The translations under genes and the position numbers were made by a program. This document shows positions 1 to 14,418 of a stretch of 64,000 nt of DNA, one piece after another. The stretch's first letter is position 1. Each line of letters opens with the position of its first letter. The stretch lies in contig VZTI01001285.1 in NCBI GenBank assembly GCA_013397865.1, forward strand, positions 743,925-807,924, written 5' to 3'. The DNA comes from Struthidea cinerea (lineage: Eukaryota; Chordata; Aves; Passeriformes; Corcoracidae). Under the pieces are notes generated by a model. The model was not told the origin of the DNA, searched no databases, and saw only the letters and a list, made by a program, of their open reading frames with translations.

Positions 1-3000
1 AAAATCTGTTAATAATATATAATACACAACTGAGATAAATAAATTAGTAAATGCACAGTATCGTTGCCTTTATTTCACAGTGTCAATCGTACCCAGGCTA
101 CTTCCAAGCTCTGTTTCTAAATCAAACACATGAAATACATGTCCAGCTTTCCTGCAGGAAAACATTCACTTCCGATTTTACTGCTGCTACTGAAGAAACT
201 GTCCTGGTCATACTGGCAAAGCAAAGGGCAAGAAAGTTTTACAGGTGTTGTTAGACCCTTATGAAAGCCTATGTGTTCTCCCACATTAAGACTGAATTAG
301 GGAAGAATCAAAGGAAATTGTCAGTATTGTAAAAAGCTGGTTTTAGGAAGCTGTGCAAAATTAAGATTCAGAAAGGATGGCTACTTCACAGCCATGAGCA
401 AAGGTCCTTCAGCTAGACCTTCTAGCCTAAAGCAAATAGATGCAACTCCAGTGCCTCTAAACAGAAAAAAACCTAAAAGAGCAAGTAAGCAAAACTATAT
501 TTAAAACCAAGGGAAGAGATTTTCATGGTAGATGGGGTGTGGAAGGAGACCACAAGGCTGCAAAAGATCTTTGCTAAGGGTAACAGGAGGAGAAAAAAAA
601 ATAGATATATCCTCTGAAATCTGCAGTGAGTCACCACAGGTCATGTTTTATGGGGATTTTATTGCATGCTTCATGTGTACCTTGTAGAATAAAACCATAT
701 GCATCTGATTAGATTACTTAGTACTGGGAGTGTAAGGTAAGAGCATAAATTGAATGCAATTATTTTTAAAGGAAATTATATTCCTGCTGCTTTCTGTCTG
801 TCTGCTGTCTTCTATCTTCTTCTCTTTTATTGTCTCTTTTATCTTGGTTCTAAGATGGCTCTCACACCGTATCTACCTTGCAATCCCCTAGTTTGTATGA
901 AGGCAATTCACAGCTCAGTGCACTGCCTGTCTCCCCTGATTGTTTACAACTGGTTTATTAACCAGGCTTTGTCTTGGACTATCTGTGCTTCATCGGGAGG
1001 GAGTGGGAGAGCACAGTTGTTCATTTTGCATTAAGCATGTGTGCTGATGTGGAAACATCCACCCATACCCTTCAGCGCAGATATCTGTGTTAAAATGAAA
1101 CCAACTTTTATAGGAAAAAAATTAATTTATTACCAATGCAAGGTTATTACTTGGACCATATAACCCAGTGTAAGTATATGATATTGCCTCCACCTAAGAG
1201 TCCTGTGTTCCTGATTAAAAATTGCCAGAGGGGAGTATATGCCTTGCAACCACTTATCTGCCCCGTTTTCAATTTCACCTGCTACAATATTCCATTTGAA
1301 CTCTTTCTTAGAATTTTCCAGCTGAAGTGAAATATTTGACTTTCTCATTGGGCTTCAATTTTGGGGTGAGAGGGCAGGGGCTTGAGAAATTTCTTCCTTT
1401 TCCCTGCTGCCTTCCTGTTCCTTCCCCTAGAAATATGTTGCTATAAGAGCCTTTGGCAAAATAGTGATTAGCTATAATGAAGATCTGTCTGAGAGAGATG
1501 ACTGCCTTTATGAGGTGGCATTTTTCACTGTGACTGTGCCTGCACCTTCCAGGCAGTTTGCTTTCTCTGGACACAATTATATTTATTTTGTTCTATAGTT
1601 TAAGTACCTAGTGTAGACTAGGTTGATTTATTCATATTATTTAAGTAGACATAACACCTAATATATTGAATCTCATGTTCTGTCATGATATATTATCATC
1701 CTTGCTGTCTACAATAATGGATCCATGTGTAACTATCCACTTGATCCCCAGATTCCCAAGAAGACATTGCAGCAAGATTGAAAAGCTGTTAAGAGGTGTA
1801 TCTAGTCTAGTAATTTTTGGATCTCCCCTGGCTCCAGACGTGTTTCCTGGGGTAAGATTCATCTCACCTCACTTCAGGCAGTCTGCAGAGTGGATGTTAA
1901 CATTTGAGGTATTTTATTGAGGCTCTTTTTTCCGTCAGTGGAGATCTAGACAAATGCATTAAGGGAGTTTGTAACAATTAGTCTGATCCACAAAATGCGA
2001 ACTCTACATGGCTCCTTCGGCTCTGTTGAGTACATCTCCTCTGTTGAGAGCCCAGCTTGAGATGTCTACACCAAGTCAGATGGGTCACAGCCTATATGTC
2101 CTACTAAAATCTTGGCCTTTAACTCTACATCTACTGATGTCTTACCATCAGTTCAAGACACTTGTACTCAAAACCAGTGATTTACTACCTCCTTTACTTT
2201 GTTGCTGTGAGCAACAAAATCATCTCACCTGCCCTTTCCAGGTATCATGTTCAACATGTGTGCCTTCTTCTTTGCAGTCTGGTTGAATTCACAGTCTTGC
2301 TGCTTTTTCTGCCCTTCCACGATATAGGCTTTCCAGGTCATTCTCACAGCCTGAGCTCTTTTCCTATCTCTCTTCATCTTATATCTCAGCCTCTAAAGTT
2401 TCATATTCTTTGACTTGGACATGGCCAGCCTTGTTCCTTTCAGAGCTTTCGCAAAGCTGACTGGAAAGACTGTAGATTTGTCATTACGTTACCCAACTTG
2501 ATGAATCTCTCTATTGCCCTCACTAATTCTGCTTCATCAAGTATGCCACCTGCATTCACAATAAAGGTCCTTAAAAGTCTGTGTCTTTCCTGTCTACCAA
2601 TTTTTGGTCACTGAAGAAGCTGCTGTGCTCAGACATTTGTGAGACACCATCTCTTTTGCTTTCAACCCAGCACTGTCTTTTCCCATGCTGCTTCTTGCAC
2701 CAGGAAACTAAACACCCCTAAGAGCACCACACAGTTGTCCTGCCAATTCATCTGGAAATCTTTCCTCCTTCATGTTTAGCAGAGACTCACAGGCAGCTCT
2801 AGATTTGTACTTAGAAACAAGATGCATTCCCATAGGGACAGCTCCATGCCCATGGCTAACACATACATCCTTTGGGCTGCCTGTCCCCTTGGAAGAGTCC
2901 CATCATAGGCACTTCTGCCCTCAAGCCAGGCAGTCTTTTGGCCATATGCAGGGGTCCTTATCTACACTTCAATTTTAACTGAAGCTCTGTAGGACTCCAT

Positions 3001-3501
3001 TACAAGGTTGGTGTTCATGTTTCCTGTTGCTTGAACAAACTTTATTCTGACTTGCATTGCCCTTCTCAGTGCTCACCCATTCATTTTCTGAAGCAGCACT
3101 TCCCTCCCACACACGCTACAAAAAATAAGGAGAAATAATTTACTTTTTCTTTTAAAACACGGCAACATGCAGGATTGACCACTTCTTCACCTCTTGAGAG
3201 TATCGCTTTGTTAACATCATTTTCAATAGAAGTCTTTATCTGTGCTTTTACAGGTCTAGCCTTTTGAACCCTCAGCAGTTTGTTCTTGGACTTTATGATT
3301 TTAACCAGGTCCATTATTATCTAAATACTTGGGGAAGCAGGCAGGGGAGGGAAGAGAGAATGACAAGTGACTTCTCAGAGTGCTGTTCTTGGTAGCTCTT
3401 TACAATATACATTAGGAACAGCGGGGAGAAGAGCTTTCATGGTAGATCTGAGCCTGTTAAAAAAAGAAGCTATGGTGCATAGTGTCAAAAAAAAAGGGGG
3501 G

Positions 3502-3526
3502 NNNNNNNNNNNNNNNNNNNNNNNNN
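3502..3526. other. Assembly gap (25 N)
   Basis: Twenty-five undetermined bases directly follow an A-run and a G-run (aaaaaaaaagggggg). The true missing length is unknown. The flanking homopolymers suggest a sequencing or assembly drop-out. Confidence 0.99.
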
Positions 3527-6500
3527 TATCTGTCACCATCAGGCTTGGCATTTCATCTGTGCATAGGGTGATCCTGTTGTGCACAGTCTAGACGGAGCAG
3601 TGTCAGGTTTGCCCCTGCTGCGTTACAGTCGTGCTGGCTGTAGTTTGCTCATGAACAAAATCTCTTTAGGTGTTTTGGGATGCACAAGGCTTAAGATCTT
3701 TAAATGCTGCTCTCTAGAGGGTGTGTTCCTATTAATGGGCCCATAAAGATCCCCTTATTTATTATTGTTTAATTATATGCAACCTGTTGCTCCAAAATAG
3801 CTGCACATAATTGCTATTTATTTCTGGGCTGGCTTCTCTATACATGTATTTAAAACATACATTTTGGATTTAGTGAATCCTGTGTTACTGATTGTTCAAA
3901 GTGACTTTATTTTCCGTTGTCTTTTCTCTAAATGTTCTTTTGATATTTAGAGTGTTAGTGATGATATTATTACATTGCTGTTAGCTATTAAATGAATGAT
4001 TGCTGTTGTATTCTGAATGTGCTGATGCTGAAAATCTGTGATATAAATAAACTTCCTCTGGTAACATCATTATAATAGCACAAGCAGCAGAAATTTATGG
4101 AAAGAACAGATTAAATGCTTAGACTTAAATTCTTCAGTGTGCAACTCCGCTTAAACTGCTGTGTCTGAATTTTGGGTTGCTGAATCAGGTGGAAAAAATC
4201 AAACTGACACATCGCTTGTCTGTGCATTTTTGCTATGATATATTATGTTACTAAAAGAAAAAGCTCAAAACCTACCATTGATAATCCTGGCTAAAACTTG
4301 GAACATAAATTATTAAGATCTGTAGTTTCTTTTCAAAGTGGCCTGGGACTTAATGCATATATCACAGCAAAGAAATGTAACATCAATATGTACTTATGCA
4401 TTATAACATGAGACGTTTTTATGTATGTAATAAAGCATTCTCTATGTAACTGTTTCTCTAAGCAACTGATAGGAAGGTTGAGAAATTCACACGGTTAATC
4501 ATATTTATTTAGCTAATCAACAGCTAATAGCATTAATCATAAAATGCATGAATATTTTAAAAGTAATTTATTATTGAATATGAAAACTATTTTCAAACTT
4601 GCTTTCCAAACTATGTTTTGTTTATTTATATTGATAAAATCGCGCAAGATACTCAGTCTCAGTATTTTACATACTCATCCTGTAAATTGAAAATGCAGGA
4701 TGCAAAGTACTACACCAGGAATCCACACACCTCCACTAACCATCTCCAATTACACTGTGTAATCACTCTTAGGCTAGGGAAATGAAACTCCCAAAGTCAG
4801 GGATGCTTATCTCCGGATTGCTACAGTCACCTACACCTTCCATGGAGCCTCAGGATTTCCCAGAAATGGGTTGAAAAGTGATACTATAATTATGAAATAA
4901 GACTAGTGCACTGGTCCCCAACCTTTGCTGCCCCTTGGCAGCAATACTGAGCAAATGATATTGTACATTGGGATCATAATTTCTCCCTGTCAGCCTTAAG
5001 TGTTAACTCCTTAATTCCCTGTGGCTCGGAGCAATGCTGTCCATTAACAACCTGTGGGGAATTAGTGAAAAAGCTGAAGACATCACCAACATCTGTGTTT
5101 CTAATTCAGTAGGCTTGTTCTCTTCTTTTCAATAACTTTTTTATTACAAGTTTAAGAATGCCCAGTGAGACTCACTAATAAATGAATGAGTGTTCATTTC
5201 CTGCATGGGTTTTGTCAAATTTGCCCTATTATCTCCCAAGTCCAGACTAAGAGTAATAGAGTGACAAGTCGCATAGAAAATTGAGGAGAGGGAGGTGTGT
5301 CTCTCTGGGGGAAGAACAGGAAGACGTGCATAAAGGCAAAATTAAAGTATAAAATAGAAAAATAAAATAAAGTAGCATTTTACCTGCATTTTTCAAATGT
5401 TTATTTGTAACCACTTTTAAATTAATTGAAGTAAATGACTGAACTTGGTGGGTATGCGAAAGATGAAATTATAGCCATTCACAGAAAGCATTACAGCAGC
5501 ACATTAGCGGTGCTATGGGGATGGCTGTGTAGGAGGCATTTTCATACCATAACCATTTTTTTCTTAAGTTATTTATAATTGTTTCAGGGAAAAACTACCT
5601 CCCTTCAGGGCTTTGGCCTGTTAGAGTGGGTGCTTGCTTGCTTTATGGTGATGCATTTTCAAATGTGCCATGTTCGCTATGGCCATTCTAGAGTTATCGT
5701 ACTGTGGTACCACAGGTTTAGACCAGCTGAATGTTTTTCCAAATGATGTTGGTCTGGTTTAGGGTTCATTTTTAATGAGCTGAGTGTTAGTTTATTGCAG
5801 AAAGGAAAACTTGCAGTCAGTAATTGAACTCCAAACTGACGTGGACCTTAATTCTGCAATGATTTATGCAGATATTTAATGTGTCCATAGAGCAGCCAGT
5901 GGGAACGGAGTCTGTGCTTTATGAGACTGCCTTCCTTTGGAACTGGGAGATCTGCTGATGACAATAACTTGAAATGCTCCCTTAAAGTGGGCTGCAAAGT
6001 GCACAATTAAACATATGTTTGAGTCTCATCATCCTGGGAGACTGTTTCCAAATATTCAGAAATTACTTGGGTTTAAATCTCATATAAATGCTGTTAAAGA
6101 TGAAAAAATTTAGGGTAAAAATAATGAAACTGTGTATTTGTATGCACACATACAATTCAGTATTGGATCATTTCACTCAAATTCTGAACATAAGTTACAT
6201 TTCTCTTTTACACATAAAAAAGGAAACTGCAGTTCAGCCATATTATGATCTAAGTTTGTACTAATATATCACAATTGGTGTGCTCAAAATGGTCATTTTA
6301 GCTTGCAAGTATTTGCACATTTAAACTGATGTAGAAGATCATATAGGTAAAGCCTATGAAATTCTACATTATTGTAGTCCAATTGGATTATAAGGATTAT
6401 GAGTTTCTTTTAAAAGTATGTGTGCCTTTGTAAACTTATCTGGTTACCTAGTTTAATAGAGAATAACATCCTTTTCTGTGTTTTTGTGGTGGAGGAGTGA

Positions 6501-9500
6501 AAAGAGGAAAGGGAAAGGTTTTCATCCATCCTATAGAATACTGTAAAGAGATTTTAAAGGAGAAATTTTAAATTGTATAGAAAGGTTATAATTTTCTGTG
6601 AAGTCATGTGGAACTCAGCACAAAGTGTTGATGACTTATTTTCATGTAAATTCTTCATCTTGATGTAATTCACATGGCATCAGCACTGATAAGTAATCAG
6701 ACCTTTCTGATAAAACCTAAAGCACAGAATAAATGAGTGCCATACATTTAACTCTTGACTGTAAAGCCATAGTCTAACCTTGTTTTCAACTGTATAATCC
6801 ATAAAACATACAAGAAACATGCAAACCAGAGTGACTGCAGTAAAGGTGAGGCTGGCAGTAGCTCACGCTGCTGTAGAGCACAGGATCGCTGCTGTGGGGC
6901 ACGACCCAGTGCAGCCACCCCAGACTGACTTTAAGCCTGCTTAGCTCCTGCCTGGCATGCTGACCTCAGCCACGAGGCAGAGGCGTGCTTAATACATAAT
7001 TAAAGTTATGCATGCAACTAGGCTTATGGACACCCTGCTCACTCAGAGCTGAGGATTCTTTGTTCAGATCCCAAATGAATTTTGTTTGTGTGTGTATCAG
7101 TGTTCTTTGCTAGCCAGGGACAAAGACATATTAATACTTATTCAGTCTTTTGTAATATCCTTTGCAATCTTCAAATTAAGGTTCCGTGTAAGTATATTGT
7201 AGTGTTGTCGGCTGTTCGTGTTATTAATCCTGAAATAATAAAACGTGTATTAGATAGAATCAGGGCAGCTCAACAGTATATTGCAGGCTATAAGCTTTCA
7301 TTAACAGCTACAAGAAATTTTTTGTTAACTCAATGTGTGTAGAGACAGGGAGGGAGAGAGCTGGAGGGAGTGTGATTTGGGTTTGATAAAGAGAGGATAA
7401 AACAGGAGTAGGATTTGGATTCTGGACAGCTCTGGCTGCTCTTCAGCTTTTACCATCAGTTGTCTTCTGGCAATACATTGTGCTGCTTGCTCAAACATAA
7501 TAATGGTCCTTTATAATGGTCTTTTAAACATGTGTTTCATGGGCCAGGTAGGCTAATGTGCAAGAGCTTTTTATTTTTACTTTTTTTTTACGTTGCTCTC
7601 AGCAAATAGGTGAATGTGGAGTGCTAAAGAATGCAGCAGCTTTGGAGGTTTTTTTCCACTGTGATTAAGGAATAGTTTATCTATAACCAGAGCAGATCTC
7701 AGTCACCAGGAGATTGCAGTGGCCAAAAGGGGTATTTAATCATCTGGCTAGGATCAGCTCTGGAAAGAAAGGCCATTGTTGTGGCTGCAATCTGACTGCT
7801 GAGGAGAAGCAGCCAGAAGTTAGCCACCCGCTCCTACATCCGCCCATCTGCTCCCTCCTTTCTCCATTTTTTCTAAATATTTCTTTTGTGACACTTTAAT
7901 TATGATCAGCAGAAGCACTTGATAGAAGCTCTTTGTTCTGACAGGTGTGGTGGGTCCCGCGGTTTCAGCACTCCTCTGTCTGGGAAGGGTGGGAGAAGCA
8001 CTACAGAAACAAGAGCGAGATGATAGCACACACTTGGAAGGACAGGCATGTGTTTATTTCCCAAATGCTTTTGGCTGGAGTGGCACGTGAAAGCCCGTTT
8101 CACATGTTGATATGCAGTGCCTGGTGCTTTCATGTTCCTCAAAGGCATCTGATGCTGCTGAAGCATCATGACAACTTGGCTGTCTTTGGGATCAGAAGGT
8201 TCAGTATCTCTTGGGCCTGCTGCATCTGCTGGTTCATTTGGCAAGAGAAGCAGTGGTTCATAGTAATGTCTTCCACCTCCCAAGTTAAGCAGAAGAATAT
8301 ATTAATTGTAGTTATGTGTTGTCATCTGTACACTCGGGAAACAATTAGGGAAAACCTTCCTAATTTTCAGTGCAAGCTGAGCCTCGGGTGTTCAGTAATA
8401 AACCAGCAAACTGTGACTTTGGCGCTTGGATGTATTGGAACCTTGCATGACTGCTGAGCCAAAAAATGAAGCCATTCTTTCTCTCCTTCCTTAAGTCTGA
8501 TCTTAACACTTTATTTTCACAGTTTTCTGAACTTCAGGTTTCTGAAGTATCCCCAAAGTAGCATTGTTATGTGGCTTAATAGAGGCTTTTGTGTAGGATT
8601 ATATACATTTGAGAAAAGGAATCAGCGGATTCTCATAAATGAATAGTGCTGCATTTCTTTAGCAACATTTCTCCTTGATCTCCACGTTTCATTTTTTGTT
8701 ACCAGATTACAAAGGGAAATTGAGTCAAAAAAGTTGTGGCCATTGCTAGACAAGGGAACAGCATGTTGTTAGGGAGGGAAGGTGGAAGCTCTGTGTCTTG
8801 TGCTTTGGTTTGGCCCAAAGGAGGACGCAGGGCTTGTGCCAGCCTCAGGTGCAGTGCAGAGCAGCACAAGTGCCCTGGAGTGTGCAGTTTAGATGAGTTG
8901 AGCTCTGCCAGTTTAAGCAGTCAATCAAACCAGTCTGCGTTCCTCATCAGTTAATGCAATGAATGAGATTTATAATATGCCATGAAATGAGAGGCTTTTC
9001 TATGGAGGTTTAAAAACAGAAATGTGACTGCTTAGATAAATGCTATACAATTGCCTTCAGTTCCAAATCATATGCTATCAACTTCAATTAGGTCGAAAAC
9101 TATCATAAGATTTGACTTTTGCATCTGGGCAGTGTCTTAAATTGGGGTGTTGGTCATAGGTAAATATAATCTGACCACCAAAACGTGGAAGGAACAGTAG
9201 GAGAACTACATCAAGACGTGGCCGCTAACAGCTCCTAAAGCTTCAAGGCTGTTTTATCAGCATTCCTGTAAATCAACTTCTCTATCTTATTTTAGGCATT
9301 AGAAATTCTGCTACCACACCGCTGTGGTTAAAATTCCCATTGCAAATGGCAATTGCATGTTGTAGGATGTCTCAGATGCCCCATCCGTAGTGCTGATGTT
9401 GCTTTAGTGCTAATGGCAATGTAACTTTGTCAGTATTAACAAATGCAGTGGCTTATCTAAGCCTATCATTACAGTAGCCATATGCTTACTGGGAAAGTGC

Positions 9501-10644
9501 AGTATCCTATTTCACAGAAAGTTAAAGAATTATTGACAGTTTAAGTGACAGCATGGTATGTAGGGAGATGCCATAGTGAAAAAGTTGTCTGATGGCTTAG
9601 ACTTATTTTTTCCTGTCGAGTTTAAATTGGCAACACTCCTTGTAATAATAAAACTCTTTGCATGGAGAGGACTATAATTTAATTTACCACTGTGAATATT
9701 GATTCCTGGATAGTACATTCTTTATCCTGCAGATGACCTAGATCCTTGGTTCCCTAAGGGTTTTGCATAATAACAGCAGCAAAATGGTCTGGATTACATA
9801 AGAGACTTGATGGAGATTAGTTACTTTCTCTGCTGACATTTTAATTTTATTCATTTAATTTCTTCCTCATATTCCGTGTCTTGCTTTGTAAGCTGGAAAC
9901 CATTGTCAGTGGCTTGGTGTTGATGAGCACTGAGCGTTTTAAACATCATTCTTCCCAGTCAAATCAAAACTTATGTTCAAAGTAAACCAGAAAAGGCCAT
10001 GTTCACTCGAGACGTGGTTTCATTCCTCATAAACTGAAATAATCCTCATGGAGTTGATCTGCTCCAAGTCTCTGTACTGGGAGGATGGTTGCCATTGCTC
10101 CTGACAGAATTCCCTTACAGCAGTCATCATGGTGAAGGGTTGCATCTTCTTTAGAAACAGTGGAGAGTATTCCCACAATGCAGGGAAAACTGATGGAATT
10201 CCCCTTGGAATCCACAAAATCCCCTATTTCCAACTGCTGCTGTTACAAGAAGGGATACGAGCTGCAAAAGTGATATGAGATTCTTGAAAAGAATAGGGAA
10301 AGGTGGGAAACAAGGCCAGTGGAAGGAGGGAGAGAATGGGGGTGTGGGAGGGAAGGTGGGAAGGGTCTGTCAGTTGCTTTCTGAATCCCCATTTGAGGGT
10401 ACAAATGGATCAAATATTCAGGTTTTTGAAGGCTCTGTAGCCATAGGGGTCAGTGATCAGTCAGGTTATTGGCAGCCTAAGAGAATTATCAGGTCTCTCA
10501 AAATTTCCCATCTACCCTTGGGAATGTGGCAGAATTCTATGTGGAAAACCCCGAACAGAACATGATAAAGTAGCACAGTTTCAGCATAAAACAGGGGTTA
10601 CTTCAGCAGGTTTTTTAGCCGTATTTCCTTTGCCCAGTTATTTT

Positions 10645-10673
10645 GAGCCACTCTAAGGCGATTAGAGCGGCTC
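10645..10673. repeat. Short inverted repeat (hairpin)
   Basis: Arms gagccactctaa and ttagagcggctc surround a five-base loop (ggcga). Eleven of twelve arm positions pair. The hairpin sits in a small CpG-containing patch (10640-10810) of otherwise AT-rich intron. Function is unknown. Confidence 0.75.
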
Positions 10674-11466
10674 GTTACCGACACCGAGGAGCTGAGAAGG
10701 CGAGTTGTGTTCCCTTTTGAGAAAACTGTCACTATCTCTGCGTGAGCTCAGATGGAATTGAATAAAAGTCCGGTTTGTGCTCGGAGTAGCGAGCGAGCCC
10801 TCTTTTTGCTTTTGGTGGCTGGGGGTTAATACAGTCAACTGGGGGATCTAAAGCCTGTTTGCTCCCTCTTGCAGCCGTCTGCTCTGTGAGCTCTGCTGCA
10901 ACAGGAGATACTGTGTATGTACATTAAAGACTATTTTCCCTGTCCTCTAGGCATTTCAGTGCTGCCCACCAAAGAAGCCTTTACCTAATTTAGTGACTGT
11001 TTTCTCCCTGAAACACTTTCCAGTCAAGGACCTGACTAAGTAATACTTTAAGCTTACAAAAATCTTTACACCACCGTTATTAGAAAGAAGTAGGAAAATG
11101 TAATTGCCTGGACAGGATTTGTGATGGGCACATTTATTAGCATAGATTATTTCATATCTATAATGGATACATAAAATTGCTTTTATATAAAAATAGAATT
11201 CTAAAAATGTTGTTAAGTCCCTGAAAGTTATGTTTTAATTTTATCTAAGATGACACAAAAAATCTGACAGTACAGCCATATATCTGTGATGGACATAGAG
11301 GGAGAAAATTACTGTCTGTGGGAAGTGATAAACCCTCTAAACCCATCTCTGTCTGGCACCACAACTGAAATATGAGAAAGAGGTTCTTGAAATAATTCAA
11401 AGATATTTTTGTTGAAAATCAAATTTTAAAGTTTTAATAACAGCCTTTTAGGTCAGAACGTTATGT

Positions 11467-11517
11467 GGTTTGTGTACCACACACAAACCTGGTTTGTGTA
11501 CCAGGAAAACCAGGTTA
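11467..11517. repeat. Nested direct and inverted repeat cluster
   Basis: The 13-mer ggtttgtgtacca occurs at 11467-11479 and again at 11491-11503, 24 bases apart. The first copy begins a perfect nine-pair hairpin: ggtttgtgt at 11467-11475 against acacaaacc at 11481-11489. The second lies inside another inverted pair, cctggtt against aaccagg. This looks like a local duplication that created overlapping foldback structures. Confidence 0.75.
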
Positions 11518-14418
11518 CTTGGCCACAGGTTCAGTTTCCAAGTAGATAATTAACACAAGTATTCTTAGGAATAGTAGAGACATTTAGGAAATGGTATAAT
11601 GAAATCTGAAAAGAAATTCATGATGGAACAGCCTGGGTCTTAGTCATAACCTCAGCCATTTGAAGCAGACGCAGATTTTATTTCATTCAACACAGTAACT
11701 GCTGTTCCTTATATATCTCCCACACTTCATGTTGCGCATTATGTTCCTACTGCACAATCTTCAGGCACAGAGAGAGAAAAACTAATCATTTTTGGATAGG
11801 TGTGGTTTCTTAATTAAGCGTTGCATTTTAAATCATCAAATATATTTAAATTTAGTCCTGGAAATACTCAGTGTTATTATTAGGACTCAAAAACTAGGTC
11901 AGCCTCTCAGAAGATTCTGGGATGGGGGCATGTCAGCATGGGCAAAAGCATTAGCCATTCAAGCTGCATGTGAATATGCAGAGCTTCATATGAATTTTTA
12001 TTACATTAAAGAAAAGGGTTAAGGAAAAAGCCAGAAGGGTTTGGCAGAGAAAAAAATAAATCTGCGTTTGTAAGTAACAGGATTTTGCAATTTAGCCCAT
12101 GTGTTAATGGCAAAATGAACCCTTAAAAGTATTCTTTTCTGTAATACTTCATTTATGGCTACTGGTTAATAAGGCTACTCTGATTTCAATAGTTGCCTTA
12201 ATTTAAAATGCTACCTTGATTTTCACAGGAACGGCTCCTATTCCATGAATAAATTATTACTTTGTCACTGTTTTTGTCAGCACTATTAACTATGGAATAT
12301 ATTCTGGCTGGTCATTTTAAGTGTCTTTCTTATCAGTATTGTGCCTGGCATTCATTATCCTCTTATCTCTCCTCCATTTCTCTCAGAAGAGAGGTAATGG
12401 ATTGATTACTTTCACTGCTATATTGGTCAGGATGTACAACAAATTCTCTTCAGCTCTACAGCTCATTCATCATGGATATTCTTTAATCCCCCAGCCCTGA
12501 GTTTAAATGTTTCATTCTCTTCGTATATATTGGATATTATTAGCAAAGACTAGAATCCAACCAGTGCATCTTTCATCACTCCTTTACTGTAAAATATAGT
12601 CACTGAAAATATCTGTGTGGAGGGCTGTCTCTGTTATACTGCTCAGGGGGTGTTTCAGTACCACAGAACCACTAATTCAGCAGCATTTGCATTTTCTGAA
12701 ATACTGAATTCTGTGTTGTAACTGGAGAATTACTGAAAAGAAAAACCACAAAAAGGGTTCTTTGTGGTGTGGTGCTCCCCAATGTGCTGCATATTCCTAT
12801 GGGTAAGAACAGAATCTCTGCTAAATGGGTGCATATTTTTAATTTTTAAATGGTATTTGAAAATAAAGACCATTTTCTTGTAAAAATTGTGTGCTGCACA
12901 TTGTACATTCATACTCTATGGAAAACTCTGTTAGAGCAGCTGAGAGGGCGTCACAGGGTTTCCTCACTGTAGCAAGTGGAGAACAGAGAGTAGGAGTGCT
13001 TTCCTTGGATTTTCTAATAAACTTGTTCTTCCTGGTTGAACTGTCATTGCAGAAGAGTCCGGAAGGCATCAACATTTTGCTTGGCAGGACCAAGACAGTA
13101 GAAGAACAATAGGACAAACTGAAACTGAAAGTATACATAAAGACTCTTCTAGAGATAGGGAAAGAAGTTGTTCCTTCCTGAGGTATATGGAGGGCACACA
13201 AAGTCTCTGTGCTGCAAGGGAGGTTCCCCAGAATGTAGCCATGTGTAAGACATAGCTCTGTATCACTAACTGGTCATCCTCTGGGAGGTACATTTGCTGT
13301 TCTTGTCGCTGGCACTGTTCCTCATTCTGATGCTTATCAGTTTGGTCTGCACCCAGGCACTGACGTGAGGTGGTATCAGCACCTCCTGTGCAGAAAGGGC
13401 TTAACCCTCACTTTTTGAAGACATTGGCTTCATCCTGGGAACAGACAAGTCTTGACTCCAGAACAAATAGAGGAAAGAAATGTTGGAAATCTTCCCCAAA
13501 ACTATTAGTCAAGTATGCGGAAAGGCACCAGTCACTACAAATTATCTAACTCTGAGGAGCAAACCCCAAAATCACTGATAGTCCTGTGACTTAGTCTCTT
13601 ATTACAGTCAAGCCCTTCCTGAGTCTCCTGCTGATGAAGGCTTCTTGCAATACAATGAGGTTCACAAACAGCCTCTCCGATGCTCTTCCCTCATATCCAT
13701 GCCCTAGTTTCACTCTCCTCATCAATAAATATTAACATCTTCTCAGAATTATCCCAGATGAGTTAAGACTGATAGAGCACAGGGGAGAAATTAAAAAATT
13801 GATAGCCGTATGGTGACCTGGAAGAGCAGCAAGTCCCTTCAAAGAGGGTGGTGGTATTCATGCATTTGTTTTTAAACAGAAGAGATGTGATATCAGTAAA
13901 TTAGAATGACGAGTCATCTGAAATGCTGACAATATTCAAGTTACAACAGCCATGATGCCTCTGGATGGAAAAGAAGCAGGGAAGAAGGAGATCTAGGCTG
14001 TGATTCTAAGGACCTGTATTTGAGTATGTATCTTACAATGCTATAACAGACTGCAGAGAATAGACCAAGCGCAACTGATCCAATGTTCAAAGATGTAAAT
14101 AGATGGAAATTTATCTTTTTTATTTAAAGCATAAAATAGTAAAGCACCAAAGCATTACCAGTACTGTGTCTGCCCGAAATAAACCGCAGGACCACTCCCT
14201 TGAGAAAAGGAAGAGAGTACTTGCTTATGATGGCAACACACTTCCTAACATGAGGTTTTGCAAGAAAAATACATCATGTCCTGCCTCCTCTATTAAAATT
14301 AAAAAAACCCCTGCTTTTCATTATACCTATATTCAAGCTCTGGGGAGACAGTCCAGAAGGAAGATTGTATCGCTTCATCTGAGTACTGAAATCTCTGTAA
14401 GCAGCCCCTTACCTCTTT

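Noticed and set aside
4913..4955. ggtccccaacctttg stretch resembling the end of a hAT-type DNA transposon
   Set aside because: Only about 15 bases match and the following sequence does not continue the pattern.
7906..8457. Overlapping open frames of 125 residues (-) and 170 residues (+)
   Set aside because: They overlap on opposite strands, show no family motifs, and are rich in Trp, Cys and His as expected of chance translation of intron sequence.
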